Positions 51,821 through 63,191 of a DNA stretch of 64,000 nucleotides are shown one piece after another (the stretch's first letter is position 1; the number at the start of each line of letters is the position of its first letter). The translations under genes were made by a program, and so were the position numbers. The stretch covers positions 434,001 through 498,000 of the forward strand of contig CAVQHY010000006.1 in NCBI GenBank assembly GCA_963712465.1, in the 5' to 3' direction. Source of the DNA: CAVQHY01 sp963712465. GTDB lineage: Bacteria > Actinomycetota > Thermoleophilia > Gaiellales > Gaiellaceae. The notes beneath the pieces are model-generated. The model was given only the letters and a program-made list of their open reading frames with translations. It ran no database searches and had not been told where the DNA came from.

Positions 51821-52589
51821 GTGGGGAGACTCGACGGACGGGTGGCGATCGTCACGGGCGCCGGGGCAGGGCTGGGCAGAGGGATTGCCGAGGAGCTCGC
51901 ACAGGCCGGGGCCGACATCGCCGTGCTCGAGCTCGACGCCGCGGCCGCCGAGGCGGCGGCCCGGGAGCTTTCGGAGCTCGGCGTCCGAGCCCGCGCGTAC
52001 CCGATGGACGTCTCGAGCCGCGAGCAGGTCGACGCGGCGTTCGGCGGGGTTGTCGAGGACCTCGGCCGACTCGACGTCGTCGTCAACAACGCGGGAATCA
52101 GTCGTGTCGGCCCGCATACGCAGGACGTCACCGACGAGGACTGGCACGACTCGATCGCGGTGATGCAGACCGGCGTCTTCTACTGCATGCGCGCGGCCGG
52201 GAGGATCATGCTTCCCCAGAAGTCGGGTTGCGTCGTCAACATCTCCTCGATTCGTGGCTTCTCGCCGAACACTGGCCGCATGACCTACTGCGCCCCCAAG
52301 GCGGCTGTGATCATGATGACCCAGGTCGCCGCCGGTGAGTGGGCGCCGCACGGCGTCCGCGTCAACGCGATCGCGCCGGGCGTCCTCCGCACGCCGATGT
52401 GGGACGCCGACGTCGCGCGCGGTGCGATCGACGAGCAGTTCTACATCGACACGCGTCCCCGCGCATCGCCTGGGCTTGCCGTCGGAAGTCGGAAAGCTGG
52501 TCGTCTACCTGGCGTCTGACGACGCCAGCTACATCACCGGAGCCGTGCATGTCATCGACGGCGCCCTGACATCGATCCCGGCCGGCTAG
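51821..52589 (+). CDS. Short-chain dehydrogenase/reductase, frameshifted near the end
   Basis: A classical SDR of about 255 residues: VTGAGAGLGRGIAEEL, VNNAGIS, Ser in NISSIRGFS and YCAPK (Tyr, Lys). After EQFYIDTR the frame breaks at CCCC (52457-52460); the next frame gives HRLGLPSEVGKLVVYLAS then ITGAVHVIDGALTSIPAG with TAG 52587-52589. One extra C explains it and may be an assembly error. GTG 51821. First gene of the second importer operon. Confidence 0.82.
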
Positions 52590-52614
52590 GCCACAGCAAG
52601 AGGAGGGGGAACTG

Positions 52615-54066
52615 ATGGACGTACGTGCAAGAGCGGCACTGCGGTGGCTCGTGCTCGGAGCCGTCGTTGCAGCGCTGGCGGTCGCTTCAGGCTGCGGCGG
52701 CGACGACGAAGCTGCGACGCCGGCTGCTCCGCCCGCCGAGACCGGCGCGCCCGCGGACACCGGGGGCGCTGCCGCCTCGGAGCCTGCGGCCGCCGGAGGT
52801 CTCGGCAGCCAGTTCGACGTCGCCTCGGCCGGCGATGTGACCCTGAAGATCTGGTGGCTGGGCGACCTCGAGGCCCCGGGCATCGAGAAGTGGCTGGGCG
52901 ACATGGTCACGACGTTCCAGACCCAGTACCCGAACGTCAAGGTCGAGCCGACGCTCTACGACGTGAACACGTGGGTCCAGACGCAGGCGACGGCATGTCA
53001 GTCGAAGAGTGGCCCCGACCTCTGGTACAACTGGAGCGGCACGTGGTCGCTGGAGCCGGCCTGGAAGGGTTGCACCGTGCCCAACGAGGAAGTCGTCAGC
53101 TCCGACGACATCGCGGCCAACCCGTCTGTGCAGGAGACGGCGTGGGAAGGGAAGACGTGGGACTTCCCGCTCTACAAGTTCGTCTACCCCGTCGTCGTGA
53201 ACCTCGACCTTCTCGACAAGGCCGGCGTCGACCCGACCTCGATGGGCACGTGGGACGGATGGATGGCCGGACTGGAGAAGATCAAGGCGGCCGGAATCAC
53301 GCCGCTCGCTCTCGGGCTCAAGGACGGCTTCGGCGGTGAGATCGCCGCGGCCGGTCAGTTCGAGAAGCAGTGGGTCAACACGCCGGACGACATCAAGCAG
53401 CTCGTGATCGACGGTGATTTCGCGACCGATCCGGGCTGGACGCAATGGCTCGACTACACGTTCCAGCTGAAGCCGTACTTCAACGAGGACGCGAACTCGC
53501 TGACGTTCGCAGACGGGCTCGCTCTCTGGCAGAACGGCAAGACCGCGATGGTCTTCGGCGCACCGGGCGTGCAGGCGACGATCAAGGCGGCCCAGGATGC
53601 GGGCATGAACGTGGGCCTGCTCAAGATGGCCCCGTTCGGCGACGGCTCGTGGGCGGACTCGCTCGCGAACACGGGACAGGGCTTCCAGGTAACGCAATGG
53701 TCGGAGAACAAGGAGGTCGCCGGAGCCTTCATGGCGTTCCTCCAGCAGCCGGAGAACCTCTCGGCCTTCTACGAGGCGACGGGGAGCTTCCCGTCGTCGA
53801 CGAACTGGGACTCGTCGCAGGTGACGAGCGAGACCGATCAGCAGATGCTCGATTGGCTCGGCGAGAAGAGCGACGCGTGGTGGGCCGCCAACTACACCCC
53901 CGTCGACCTCGACGTCAACGGCACCTTCGTCGTCTTCCAGCAGATGATGGCGGGCGAGACCGATGCGGCGGGGGCTGCGCAGACGTACCAGGACGTGATC
54001 GAGAAGTGGCGTAGCGCCGAACCCGGACGGGCTGGCCGAACTTCGAGTCGTGGCTCGGCTCGTAGA
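52615..54066 (+). CDS. ABC sugar-binding lipoprotein (second importer), two indels at the 3' end
   Basis: A solute-binding lipoprotein of about 483 residues with signal LVLGAVVAALAVASGC. The mature part begins VTLKIWWLGDLEAPG, with GTWDGWMAGLEKIKAAG and FNEDANSLTFADGLALWQNG of CUT1 proteins. Near the end the frame reads EKWRSAE and then runs on into the permease. Removing one C near 54018 and one G near 54034 gives EKWRSANPDG then PNFESWLGS with TAG 54064-54066, matching the usual family ending. ATG 52615 after GAGGAGGGGG. Confidence 0.82.
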
Positions 54067-54090
54067 GGCTCGCCGCACGAGCTAGCCGAA

Positions 54091-54123
54091 GACGGGCGCG
54101 GCCGGATACCGGCCGCGCCCGTC
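54091..54123. terminator. 15-bp hairpin between binding protein and permease genes
   Basis: GACGGGCGCGGCCGG (54091-54105) and its exact inverse (54109-54123) form a 15-bp stem with loop ATA. Hairpins here commonly allow more binding protein than permease by protecting the upstream mRNA or ending part of transcription. Its presence also shows that the binding-protein gene ends before it. Confidence 0.65.
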
Positions 54124-54132
54124 GACCCAGCC

Positions 54133-55014
54133 ATGCGCGTGTCCCGGATTCAGCCGTGGCTCTTCAGCGCTCCGCTCCTCGCGGGGATCGCGCTGGTCTT
54201 CGTGTACCCGCTCGTCTCGCTGTTTCGCTACAGCTTCGAGCGGGTCGGGTCTGCGTACATCCCGAGCGAGTTCGTCGGCCTCGAGAACTACCGCTACGTC
54301 TACTCGGATCCGCTCTTTTGGAAGGCGATCACGAACAACGCGACGCTGCTCCTCTGCGTCCCGATCCTGATCGTCCTCGCGACGATCGTCGCCGCGATCC
54401 TCTTCGACCACGTCAAGGGCTGGAAGGCCTACCGAACACTCGTCTTTTTGCCCTACATCATCTCGATCCCGGTCGTCGGCATCGTCTTCGGCTACCTCTT
54501 CCAGCTCAACGGGCTCGGCAACAGCTTCCTGCGCTCGATCGGGCTGGGCGTCCTTGCCCAGGACTGGCTCGGGTCGTCCTCCTGGGCGCTGCCGACGATC
54601 ATGGCGACGATCGTGTGGAAGGAGCTCGGCTTCGGCGTCATCCTCTTTCTCGCCCGTCTGATCGGCGCGAACGAGGAGGTCTTCGAGGCGGCGAAGATCG
54701 ACGGCGCCGGATGGTGGCGGACGCTGCGCCACGTCACGGTCCCGCAGCTGACGCCGGCGATCCTCTTCTACGCGGTCGTCGAGACGATCACGATGCTCTC
54801 GTGGGTCTTCGCGTACGTGTACGTGATGACGGCAGGCGGGCCCGGCAACTCGACCGTGGTCAGCGAGTACTACATCTTCCAGCAGACGTTCCAGAACACC
54901 GTGATCGGGATCGGCGCGGCCGCGGCGGTGACACTGCTCGCGTTCGTCAGCATCCTGATCGTGGCTCGCGTCTGGATCGTCAGGAGGCTCGAGGGCCTTG
55001 GCGTCGAGGGCTAG
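54133..55014 (+). CDS. ABC sugar transporter permease (MalF type), second importer
   Basis: A 293-residue CUT1 permease, ATG 54133 beginning MRVSRIQPWLFSAPLL. Six helices, EAA loop EAAKIDGAGWWRTLRHVTVP, and AYVYVMTAGGPGNSTVVSEY. The frame is open back into the binding-protein gene only because of indels there. Overlaps the next permease by 17 bases. Confidence 0.88.
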   Translation: MRVSRIQPWLFSAPLLAGIALVFVYPLVSLFRYSFERVGSAYIPSEFVGLENYRYVYSDPLFWKAITNNATLLLCVPILIVLATIVAAILFDHVKGWKAYRTLVFLPYIISIPVVGIVFGYLFQLNGLGNSFLRSIGLGVLAQDWLGSSSWALPTIMATIVWKELGFGVILFLARLIGANEEVFEAAKIDGAGWWRTLRHVTVPQLTPAILFYAVVETITMLSWVFAYVYVMTAGGPGNSTVVSEYYIFQQTFQNTVIGIGAAAAVTLLAFVSILIVARVWIVRRLEGLGVEG

Positions 55015-55877
55015 CGGGCACGAGGCCCAGGTCGCCGGGCGTCCCTCGACGCGGTCGTACTGGCCCGGCCGCGTGGCGAAGCATGCCGTGCTGCTCCTCT
55101 TCGGCGTGATCGCCCTCGTGCCCATCTACTTCATGCTCGTCAACAGCTTCAAGACCGCCGACGAGTACATCTCGAATCCGTACGGGATCCCCAGCGACGT
55201 CACGCTCTCGACACTGCGCGAGGCCTGGCGCGGGGGCGATCTCGTCCGCTGGCTGCTGAACTCGTTCATCTTCACCTCGGCCTCGGTCGCCCTCTCGACC
55301 GCCATCGCCGCACTCGCCGCCTACCCGATCGCGCTGATGCGCTGGCGGCCGGGCGCCCTGGCTGCTGAGCTTTCTCATCGCTCTCATGGTCCTGCCGCCG
55401 ATCGTCCTGATCGTGCCGCTCTTCCAGCTCATGGTCGACCTGGGCCAGCTCAGCTCCTACCGCGGCGTCATCGCCGTCTACACGGGTCTGATGCTGCCCT
55501 TCTCGACGTTTCTGCTTGCGAGCTTCTACCGCACCGTGCCTCGTGAGCTGCTCGAAGCAGCGCGACTCGACGGCGCCGGCAACGTCCGCATCCTCAGTCG
55601 GGTCGTGCTACCGCTCTCGGTTCCGGCGCTCGTCACGACGGCCACCGTTCAGGCGCTCTTCGTCTGGAACGAGGTGCTGATCGCCGTCGTGTTCCTCCAG
55701 CGTGAAGACATGCGGACGCTGATGGTCGGGATCACGATCTACCGCTCCCGCTACCACCTCGACATCCCGCTCGTCATGGCGGGAATGCTGTGGGCCACGA
55801 TCCCGATGGTCCTTCTCTACCTGTTCGGCCAGCGGTTCTTCATCCGCGGCCTGACAGCCGGCGCGACGAAAGGTTGA
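54998..55877 (+). CDS. ABC sugar transporter permease (MalG type), second importer, frameshifted
   Basis: About 292 residues in two frames. Frame 1 from TTG 54998: PGRVAKHAVLLLFGVIALVP, SFKTADEYISNPYGIP and IAALAAYPIALMRWR. An extra C near 55350 breaks it; the next frame gives APWLLSFLIALMVLPPIVLI, EAA loop EAARLDGAGNVRILSRVVLP and GQRFFIRGLTAGATKG. Both halves are well preserved, so an assembly indel is as likely as a real mutation. Confidence 0.82.
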
Positions 55878-55897
55878 CGAATCCCGAGGAGGCGACG

Positions 55898-57046
55898 ATG
55901 ACGATCTCGACACAGCGCATGCTCGACGCGCGAGTCGCTGCGGCTCTGCCGGCGCATCGACTCGAGCGGCTCAAGATCTGGATGGCAGACGAACGCGTCG
56001 ACGCGACGGTGCTGTTCGGCGCCGACAATGTCAACCATCTCGGCGGCTACTCGCGGTACTACGGCGGGCCATCGGGCCTCGTGGTCAGCCGCGACGGCGA
56101 ACGCACCCTCGCCGTGATGCTCGACGAGGTCAAGGTGGCCGAGCGGCTCTCACTTGCGGACCGCGTTCTTGGATACGGCGTACGTGGCTTCGGCATCGAG
56201 CTGAACCCCTTACCGCTGCTCGCCGACGTGATCGTCGGAGTCGACGCGGTGAAGTCGGCCCACCGGCTGGGCCTCGTAGACGACCTCGGCGGCATGGCCG
56301 GATTGTTGGCCTCGCGTGGCTCGGCCGAGCTGATACCGACCGGAGAGCTGATGCACGCGCTGCGGCTCACCAAGGATGCCGACGAGCTCGAGAGAATCCT
56401 CCACAGCTACGAGCTCTGCTGGCTCGGTCACCAGGCGGTCGGCGAGACGGGCCAGTCGGGCGAGGCGAGCGAGATCGAGCTCTTCACGGCTGCACTCGGG
56501 GCCGCTCAGGTCGCTCACGGCGAGCCGATCGAGTTCCTGGCCGACCTTCTCTCCGGTCCGAACACAGCCGAGGTCTGCTGTCCGATCCACATTGCGTCGC
56601 CCCGAGTCGCGACCAAGGGCGACCCGATCGTCGCCGATGTCGTGGTGCGGGCGAACGGGTACTGGGGGGACAGCGCCGAGACGTACGTCGTCGGCTCGAA
56701 CGACGAGGTGGAGAGCGCGCGGGCGACGCTGCTCGAGATCCTCGCCGCTGCGGGGACCGAGCTCCGACCGGGCGCCACCGGCGCGGAGATCTTCCGGAGT
56801 ATGGACGCCCGCATCGCGGAGGCCTTCCCGGACGGCGAGTTTCCCCACCACGGCGGCCATGCTCTCGGCCTCACGTCCTTCGAGGATCCCCACGTGATCC
56901 CGAGCGACGAGACGCCACTCCAGGCCGGCATGGTGATCGCGCTCGAGCCGGGCGTGTACTTCGCCGGCCGCTGGGGTGCGCGTGTCGAGAACGTGTTCGT
57001 GGTTACGCCCGACGGCGGCGTCGAGCTTCGCGAGGCGTTCGCCTAG
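55898..57046 (+). CDS. M24-family (creatinase/Xaa-Pro peptidase-like) enzyme
   Basis: A 382-residue pita-bread-fold protein. The N-terminal creatinase domain (to about 160) includes FGADNVNHLGGYSRYYGG. The C-terminal domain keeps metal-ligand positions ADVVVRANGYWGDSAET, GGHALGL, IALEPGVYF and GARVENVFVV. Members include prolidases, creatinase and ectoine hydrolase, which cut C-N bonds. Lying in a sugar-import operon beside a C-N-lyase-like gene, it may act on an amide-bearing or amino sugar derivative; that is inference. ATG 55898 follows GAGGAGG. Confidence 0.82.
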   Translation: MTISTQRMLDARVAAALPAHRLERLKIWMADERVDATVLFGADNVNHLGGYSRYYGGPSGLVVSRDGERTLAVMLDEVKVAERLSLADRVLGYGVRGFGIELNPLPLLADVIVGVDAVKSAHRLGLVDDLGGMAGLLASRGSAELIPTGELMHALRLTKDADELERILHSYELCWLGHQAVGETGQSGEASEIELFTAALGAAQVAHGEPIEFLADLLSGPNTAEVCCPIHIASPRVATKGDPIVADVVVRANGYWGDSAETYVVGSNDEVESARATLLEILAAAGTELRPGATGAEIFRSMDARIAEAFPDGEFPHHGGHALGLTSFEDPHVIPSDETPLQAGMVIALEPGVYFAGRWGARVENVFVVTPDGGVELREAFA

Positions 57047-57048
57047 CC

Positions 57049-58395
57049 GTGTCGACGACGCTCGACTGCGAGCTGCTTCGCGACCTCTGGGGAAGCGCCG
57101 ACGTTCGTGCCGTGTTCGACTCGCGTGCTCTGGCTCAGGCCTGGCTCGACGTCGAGCGTGCGCTCGCGCAGGCAGAGGCCGAGGTCGGGGTCGTCCCGGA
57201 AGCGGCCGCCGAACGGATAGCGCGCGAGGCCGACGCGGACCTCTACGACCTCGACGTCCTGCGTGAGGGGCTCGCCGAGTCCCAACACCCGCTCGTCCCG
57301 CTCGTGCGGGCGCTTGCGGAGCGTTGCGGCGAGCACGGCGGCTGGGTGCACTGGGGGGTCACCACGCAGGACGTGATCGACACCGCGCTCGTGCTCCAGT
57401 CGCGGGCGGCGCTCGAACCGATCCGGCATGACCTCTCACGGTCACGTGCCGCCGCCGCTCGGCTCGCGGCCGCCCACCGAGACACGCCGATGGCCGGTCG
57501 GACCCACGGGCAGCACGCGGTCCCGATCACCTTCGGGCTCAAGGCCGCGTCGTGGGCCGACGAGCTCGGGCGGGCCGTCCACAGGCTCGACGGGGCGGCC
57601 CGGGCGTCGTGCGTCGGCCAGCTCGCTGGGGCCGCGGGGACGCTCGCGTCGCTCGGCGCCGACGCCGAAGCTGTCCGTTCCCGGTTTTGCCGGATCCTCG
57701 AGCTGGAGGAGCCGGTGGTGCCGTGGCACGTCGCCCGCGATCGACTCCGCGACCTCGCCCACGCGCTGGACGAGATCGCGGCGGCGGCCGAGCGGATCGC
57801 TCTCGAGATCGTCCGCCTTCAGTCGACCGAGATCGCCGAGGCGAGCGAGCCCCTCGCGCCGGGCCACGTCGGCTCGTCGACGATGCCGCAGAAGCGCAAC
57901 CCGATGGTCTCCGAGTACGTCGCCGCGTCGGCCCGTCTGCTCCGCGCGTCGACGTCGGCGCTCACGGCCTCGGCCGCCCATGCGCACGAGCGCGACATGG
58001 CAGCGTGGGCGGTCGAGTGGCTCGCGCTTCCTCAGGCGCTCATCCTCGCCGGCGGGATCGTCGAGAAGCTCGCCTCCATCCTCGAGGGTGTCACAGTGAG
58101 CTCGCAGAGGATGGGCGAGAACCTTGCCCTCACGCGCGGTCAGATCATGGCCGAGGCGGTCATGATGGCGATCGCCGGCAGGATTGGGCATGAGCGAGCC
58201 CACGAGCTGGTCTCGGAGGCGTCGACCCGAGCGACCGCCGAAGGACGCGGGCTCGGCGACGTGCTCCGGCTCGATCGAGAGGTCACGGACCTTCTTGCTC
58301 CGGAGGAGATCTCGCGCCTGCTCGAGCCCGAGAGCTACCTCGGGATTGCGGCCCATGCAGTGGATGCCGCCGTTCGAGAGAATTCTGCGTCGTGA
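57049..58395 (+). CDS. Class II fumarase/aspartase-superfamily lyase (adenylosuccinate lyase/CMLE-like)
   Basis: A 448-residue helical lyase with the signature GSSTMPQKRNPMVSEY, the His-bearing MAGRTHGQHAVPITFG and HWGVTTQDVIDTAL. It is closest in layout to PcaB (3-carboxymuconate cycloisomerase) and PurB. These enzymes eliminate fumarate or open a lactone. The neighbouring sugar-acid genes argue against a housekeeping purB. GTG 57049; the stop overlaps the next gene by GTGA. Confidence 0.85.
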   Translation: MSTTLDCELLRDLWGSADVRAVFDSRALAQAWLDVERALAQAEAEVGVVPEAAAERIAREADADLYDLDVLREGLAESQHPLVPLVRALAERCGEHGGWVHWGVTTQDVIDTALVLQSRAALEPIRHDLSRSRAAAARLAAAHRDTPMAGRTHGQHAVPITFGLKAASWADELGRAVHRLDGAARASCVGQLAGAAGTLASLGADAEAVRSRFCRILELEEPVVPWHVARDRLRDLAHALDEIAAAAERIALEIVRLQSTEIAEASEPLAPGHVGSSTMPQKRNPMVSEYVAASARLLRASTSALTASAAHAHERDMAAWAVEWLALPQALILAGGIVEKLASILEGVTVSSQRMGENLALTRGQIMAEAVMMAIAGRIGHERAHELVSEASTRATAEGRGLGDVLRLDREVTDLLAPEEISRLLEPESYLGIAAHAVDAAVRENSAS

Positions 58396-59510
58396 GAATC
58401 ACCGCTCTCGAGCCGATTGTCCTGCGGCGCGACCGCGTCGACACTGGGCGCGCCGACGGGACGCAGGACGCGTTCCTGATCCGCGTACACACGGACGAGG
58501 GGATCGTCGGGATCGGCGAGGCGGATACGTCTCCCTACCTCGCCCGCACGATGATCGAGATGCCGTCGTCGCACTCGATTGCGCGGGGCCTGGCCGAGCT
58601 CCTCGTCGGCGAGGATCCGCTCGCGATCGACCGCGTGTGGCAGCGCATGTGGATGGGCTCGTATCACTACGGTCGTGGTGGTGTCGCGCTCCACGTCATG
58701 AGCGCCGTCGATATGGCGCTCTGGGACGTGGCGGGCAAGGCCTTCGGACGGCCGATCTCGGATCTCCTCGGCGGGTCCCGGCTCCCGAAGGCGCGGGTCT
58801 ACGCGAGCGAGGTCATGCCCGAGACGACCGACGAGGTCCGGCGGATCGCCGAGCGCGCGGCGGCCGACGGCTACACCGCGTTGAAACTCGGGTGGGGACC
58901 GCTCGGCCAGGACCTGCGCCACGACGAGGCGCTCGCGCGGGCCGCGCGCGACGCGCTCGGGCCTGAGCGGGACCTGATGCTCGACGGCGGCATGGCCTAC
59001 ACGCCGAAGCGTGCGGTCGAGCTTGTTCGCCGGCTCGAGGAGGTCGGGCTCTACTGGCTCGAGGAGCCCCTCGCCGCCGACGACTACGACGGCTACCGCC
59101 GCCTGTCGGACGCGGTCCGGATTCGGATCGCCGCGGGCGAGGCCGACTGCGGCATCGAGCCGTACCGTGCGCTCGTCGAGCGCGGCCACCTCGATGTCCT
59201 CCAGCCTGACATCGCCCGCTGTGGCGGCTTCACGGTCGCCCGCCAGATCGCCGATCTCCAGCGCGAGACGGGCGTCGAGGTAGTCCCGCACTGCTTCTCG
59301 ACCGGCGTGCTCGTCGCGGCCTCGCTGCATTTCGTCGCAGCGCTCGATCGTCCGACGCTGTCGGAGTTCTCGGTCGCGGACTCGCCGCTCGTCAACGGCA
59401 TCCTCGCCGAGCCGCTGGTGCTCGAGGAGGGCAAGCTGGCCGTACCGACCGGCCCCGGCCTCGGCATCGAGCTCGACGAGGACGCGTTGGCGAGCCTTCG
59501 CGTCGACTGA
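58392..59510 (+). CDS. Enolase-superfamily (mandelate racemase group) sugar-acid dehydratase or isomerase
   Basis: A 372-residue two-domain enzyme. Metal ligands Asp198 (MLDGG), Glu224 (WLEEPL) and Glu250 (AGEAD) have standard spacing; a Lys in TALKLGWG and His in VVPHCFSTG serve as bases. Such enzymes dehydrate sugar acids (galactonate, glucarate, fuconate) or racemise. It would supply a keto-deoxy acid to downstream dehydrogenases or to eda/kdgK-type enzymes. Substrate unknown. GTG 58392. Confidence 0.87.
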   Translation: MRITALEPIVLRRDRVDTGRADGTQDAFLIRVHTDEGIVGIGEADTSPYLARTMIEMPSSHSIARGLAELLVGEDPLAIDRVWQRMWMGSYHYGRGGVALHVMSAVDMALWDVAGKAFGRPISDLLGGSRLPKARVYASEVMPETTDEVRRIAERAAADGYTALKLGWGPLGQDLRHDEALARAARDALGPERDLMLDGGMAYTPKRAVELVRRLEEVGLYWLEEPLAADDYDGYRRLSDAVRIRIAAGEADCGIEPYRALVERGHLDVLQPDIARCGGFTVARQIADLQRETGVEVVPHCFSTGVLVAASLHFVAALDRPTLSEFSVADSPLVNGILAEPLVLEEGKLAVPTGPGLGIELDEDALASLRVD

Positions 59511-59532
59511 CCAGCGCCAGCCGGCGGGCTGC

Positions 59533-60702
<1,170 letters not shown>

Positions 60703-60730
60703 GCCTCCTCCTTGACTCGTCGGGGGCAAG

Positions 60731-60766
60731 AGCATAGCGTTCCGCGCCGTCATGGACAATCGTTTG
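60731..60766 (-). promoter_or_regulatory. Promoter and LacI-type operator of the ABC ATPase gene
   Basis: On the minus strand TTGTCC (60759-60754), a 17-base spacer and TATGCT (60736-60731) form the promoter. The operator CAAACGATTG (60766-60757) overlaps the -35. It also lies 45 bases before the divergent SDR start and may control both directions. Confidence 0.68.
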
Positions 60767-60810
60767 ACCGCCCTCGACCTCGTCCCGTTCGACGGAGGGA
60801 GGTCGCCGTC

Positions 60811-61542
60811 GTGAGAGGTCGAACCGCGCTCGTCACGGGTGCCGCCAGCGGCATCGGCAAGGCCATCGCGCTTCGCCTGCTCGAAGACGGGGTGCGCGTC
60901 GTCGCCGTCGACCGCGATGTCGAGGGTCTCTCGAAGCTCGGCTCCGTCGAGTCCGTGGCCTGCGACGTCACGTCACCGGACGAGCGCGCCGACCTCGTTG
61001 CGAGGGAGGGGCCCGTCGACTTCCTGGTGAACGCAGCCGGGGTGATCCGGCTCCGACGCCTCGACGAGGTCACCGAGGACGACTGGAGCTGGATGTTCGA
61101 GGTCAATGCCAAGGCGATCTTCTTCCTCATGCAGGCGCTTGCCCCGCGAATGGCGGCCGGCTCGGCGATCGTGAACCTCTCGTCGAGCGCGGGAAAGACG
61201 GCCAGCACCGTCGAGGCCGCCGTCTACAACGCGACCAAGTCTTCCGTGATCGCGATGACCAAGACCTTCGCGCACGCGTTCGCGAAGCACGGCGTTCGCG
61301 TGAACTGTGTCTGTCCCGCGATCACGGACACGCCCATGCTCGAGACCGTCACGCGGGAGATCGCGGCCGCGCGCGGGATCGCGCCGGAAGAGGTCGAGGC
61401 CGCCTACCATCGGGCGATTCCGCTCGGTCGCACCGCGCGGCCGGAGGAGATCGCGAACGTGGTTCGATTCCTCCTCTCCGACGAGGCCTCGTACATGACC
61501 GGGCAGGCGATGAACGTCAGTGGCGGCCTCGTTACCTACTGA
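60811..61542 (+). CDS. Short-chain dehydrogenase/reductase
   Basis: A 243-residue classical [17 protein letters not shown], acidic AVDRDVE pointing to [19 protein letters not shown] and YNATK. GTG 60811 follows GGAGGGAGG. First gene of a plus-strand operon with tight or overlapping junctions through to the right edge. Confidence 0.88.
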   Translation: MRGRTALVTGAASGIGKAIALRLLEDGVRVVAVDRDVEGLSKLGSVESVACDVTSPDERADLVAREGPVDFLVNAAGVIRLRRLDEVTEDDWSWMFEVNAKAIFFLMQALAPRMAAGSAIVNLSSSAGKTASTVEAAVYNATKSSVIAMTKTFAHAFAKHGVRVNCVCPAITDTPMLETVTREIAAARGIAPEEVEAAYHRAIPLGRTARPEEIANVVRFLLSDEASYMTGQAMNVSGGLVTY

Positions 61543-61545
61543 GCC

Positions 61546-62457
61546 ATGAGGATCCTCGTCGCTGATCAGAACTTCGGCGACGGCGCCGCTGTCGAGCGGA
61601 GCCTGGTCGAGGGCGCCGGCGGAAACCTCGTCGCCGCCGACTGTCTCACGGAGGACGACGTCGCAGCCGCGCTCGCATCCGTGCGGCCCGACGCGGTGCT
61701 CGTCCAGTTCGCGCCGGTTGGCGCCCGCGCCCTCGCGAGCGCGAACGGCCTGAGGGGCATCGTCCGCTACGGCGTCGGCGTCGACAACATCGACACGAGG
61801 GCCGCAGACAGGGCGGGCATTGCCGTCGCCCGGGTTCCCGACTACTGCGTCGACGAGGTCGCCGATCACGTGATCGCGCTCCTGCTCACCGTCGAGCGCG
61901 GCATCCTCACGCTCGCGCAGCAGACTGCCGCCGGGGGCTGGGACTGGCGGGCGGCGCAGCCCGTCAGGCGGTTGCGCGGGCTCGTGCTGGGTCTCGTCGG
62001 ATACGGAAGGATCGGACGCGCAGTCGGCGACCGGGCGCGTGCGCTCGGTCTAACCGTCCTCGCATACGATCCGTTCGTCCCGGAGGCCGAGGTGGCGTCC
62101 CTCGACGACCTGCTGCGACGGAGCGACATCGTGAGCATCCACGTGCCCTTGACCGAGAAGACCCGCAACGTCATAGGCGCACGCGAGCTGGCGCTCCTCC
62201 CCGAGGGTGCGGTCGTCGTCAACACCTCCCGGGGAGGCCTCGTCGACGAGGACGCGCTCGTCGCCGCGCTGAGCGCGGGCCGTCTGCGAGGTGCGGGTAT
62301 CGACGTGCTCGCCATGGAGCCGCCCGGCGCCGACCACCCGCTCCGCGGCGCCCGCGGCGTCGTGCTGACCCCACATGCAGCCTGGTACTCGGACGACGCG
62401 GTGCTCGAGCTTCGCCGTAAGGCGACCGAAACGGCGATCGCGCTGGCGCTCTCGTGA
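61546..62457 (+). CDS. D-2-hydroxyacid dehydrogenase (phosphoglycerate dehydrogenase-like)
   Basis: A 303-residue enzyme. NAD loop LVLGLVGYGRIGRAVG with Asp in AYDPFVPE, catalytic Arg in NTSRGGLVDEDAL, Glu in LAMEPPG and His in LTPHAAWYSD. It is shorter than SerA and lacks an ACT domain, so a catabolic hydroxyacid or glyoxylate-type reaction is likely. It overlaps the next SDR by 4 bp. Confidence 0.88.
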   Translation: MRILVADQNFGDGAAVERSLVEGAGGNLVAADCLTEDDVAAALASVRPDAVLVQFAPVGARALASANGLRGIVRYGVGVDNIDTRAADRAGIAVARVPDYCVDEVADHVIALLLTVERGILTLAQQTAAGGWDWRAAQPVRRLRGLVLGLVGYGRIGRAVGDRARALGLTVLAYDPFVPEAEVASLDDLLRRSDIVSIHVPLTEKTRNVIGARELALLPEGAVVVNTSRGGLVDEDALVAALSAGRLRGAGIDVLAMEPPGADHPLRGARGVVLTPHAAWYSDDAVLELRRKATETAIALALS

Positions 62458-63191
62458 GACTCGACGGGAAGCGATGCCTCGTCACCGGTGGCGGCACGGG
62501 AATCGGCCGGGGTGTCGCGCGCCGGTTCGCAGCCGAAGGAGCTCGGGTCGTCGTCATGGGAAGGCGTGCCGAAAGGCTGGAGGAGACGGCCGAGGGAATC
62601 GACGGGATCTCGACGTTCCCCGGGGACGTCTCGGTCGCGGACGACGTCCGGGCCGCGATTGCGGTGGTGATCGAGCGGCACGGCGGGCTCGACGCCGTCT
62701 TCCACGCCGCCGGGATCGCCAGACGCAACGAGAAGCTCGAGGAGACGCCCGAGGCGCAGTGGCGAAGCGACATGGCGGTCAATCTCGACGGCGTGTACCA
62801 CGTTTGCCACTTCGCGATCCGACCACTCCGGGAGACCCGCGGCGCGATCGTCCTCGTCGCCAGCCAGCTCTCGCACGTGGCGGCGCCCGGTTACGCGTCG
62901 TATGCCGCGGCGAAGACGGGCGTGCTCGGGCTCGTCCGCGGGCTCGCGCTCGATCTCGGCCCGTCCGGCGTTCGCGTCAACGCCCTCTCGCCGGGCGTGA
63001 TCGACACCGACTTCGCCTACGTCGATCGTGACTTCGACGCCGTTCGTGACCAGATCGCGACGCTCATCCCGCTCCGGCGTGTCGGGCAGGTCGAGGACCT
63101 GACCGGCGCAGCCGTGTTCCTGGCGAGCGACGAGTCGTCCTGGATGACCGGTCAGTCGCTCGTCGTCGACGGGGGGTGGACGGCGCAGTGA
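62454..63191 (+). CDS. Short-chain dehydrogenase/reductase
   Basis: A 245-residue classical SDR: VTGGGTGIGRGVARRF with VMGRRAERL suggesting NADP, HAAGIARR (replacing NNAG), catalytic Ser in VASQLSHV and YAAAK. GTG 62454 overlaps the upstream stop; the end overlaps the decarboxylase-like gene by GTGA. Confidence 0.87.
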   Translation: MRLDGKRCLVTGGGTGIGRGVARRFAAEGARVVVMGRRAERLEETAEGIDGISTFPGDVSVADDVRAAIAVVIERHGGLDAVFHAAGIARRNEKLEETPEAQWRSDMAVNLDGVYHVCHFAIRPLRETRGAIVLVASQLSHVAAPGYASYAAAKTGVLGLVRGLALDLGPSGVRVNALSPGVIDTDFAYVDRDFDAVRDQIATLIPLRRVGQVEDLTGAAVFLASDESSWMTGQSLVVDGGWTAQ

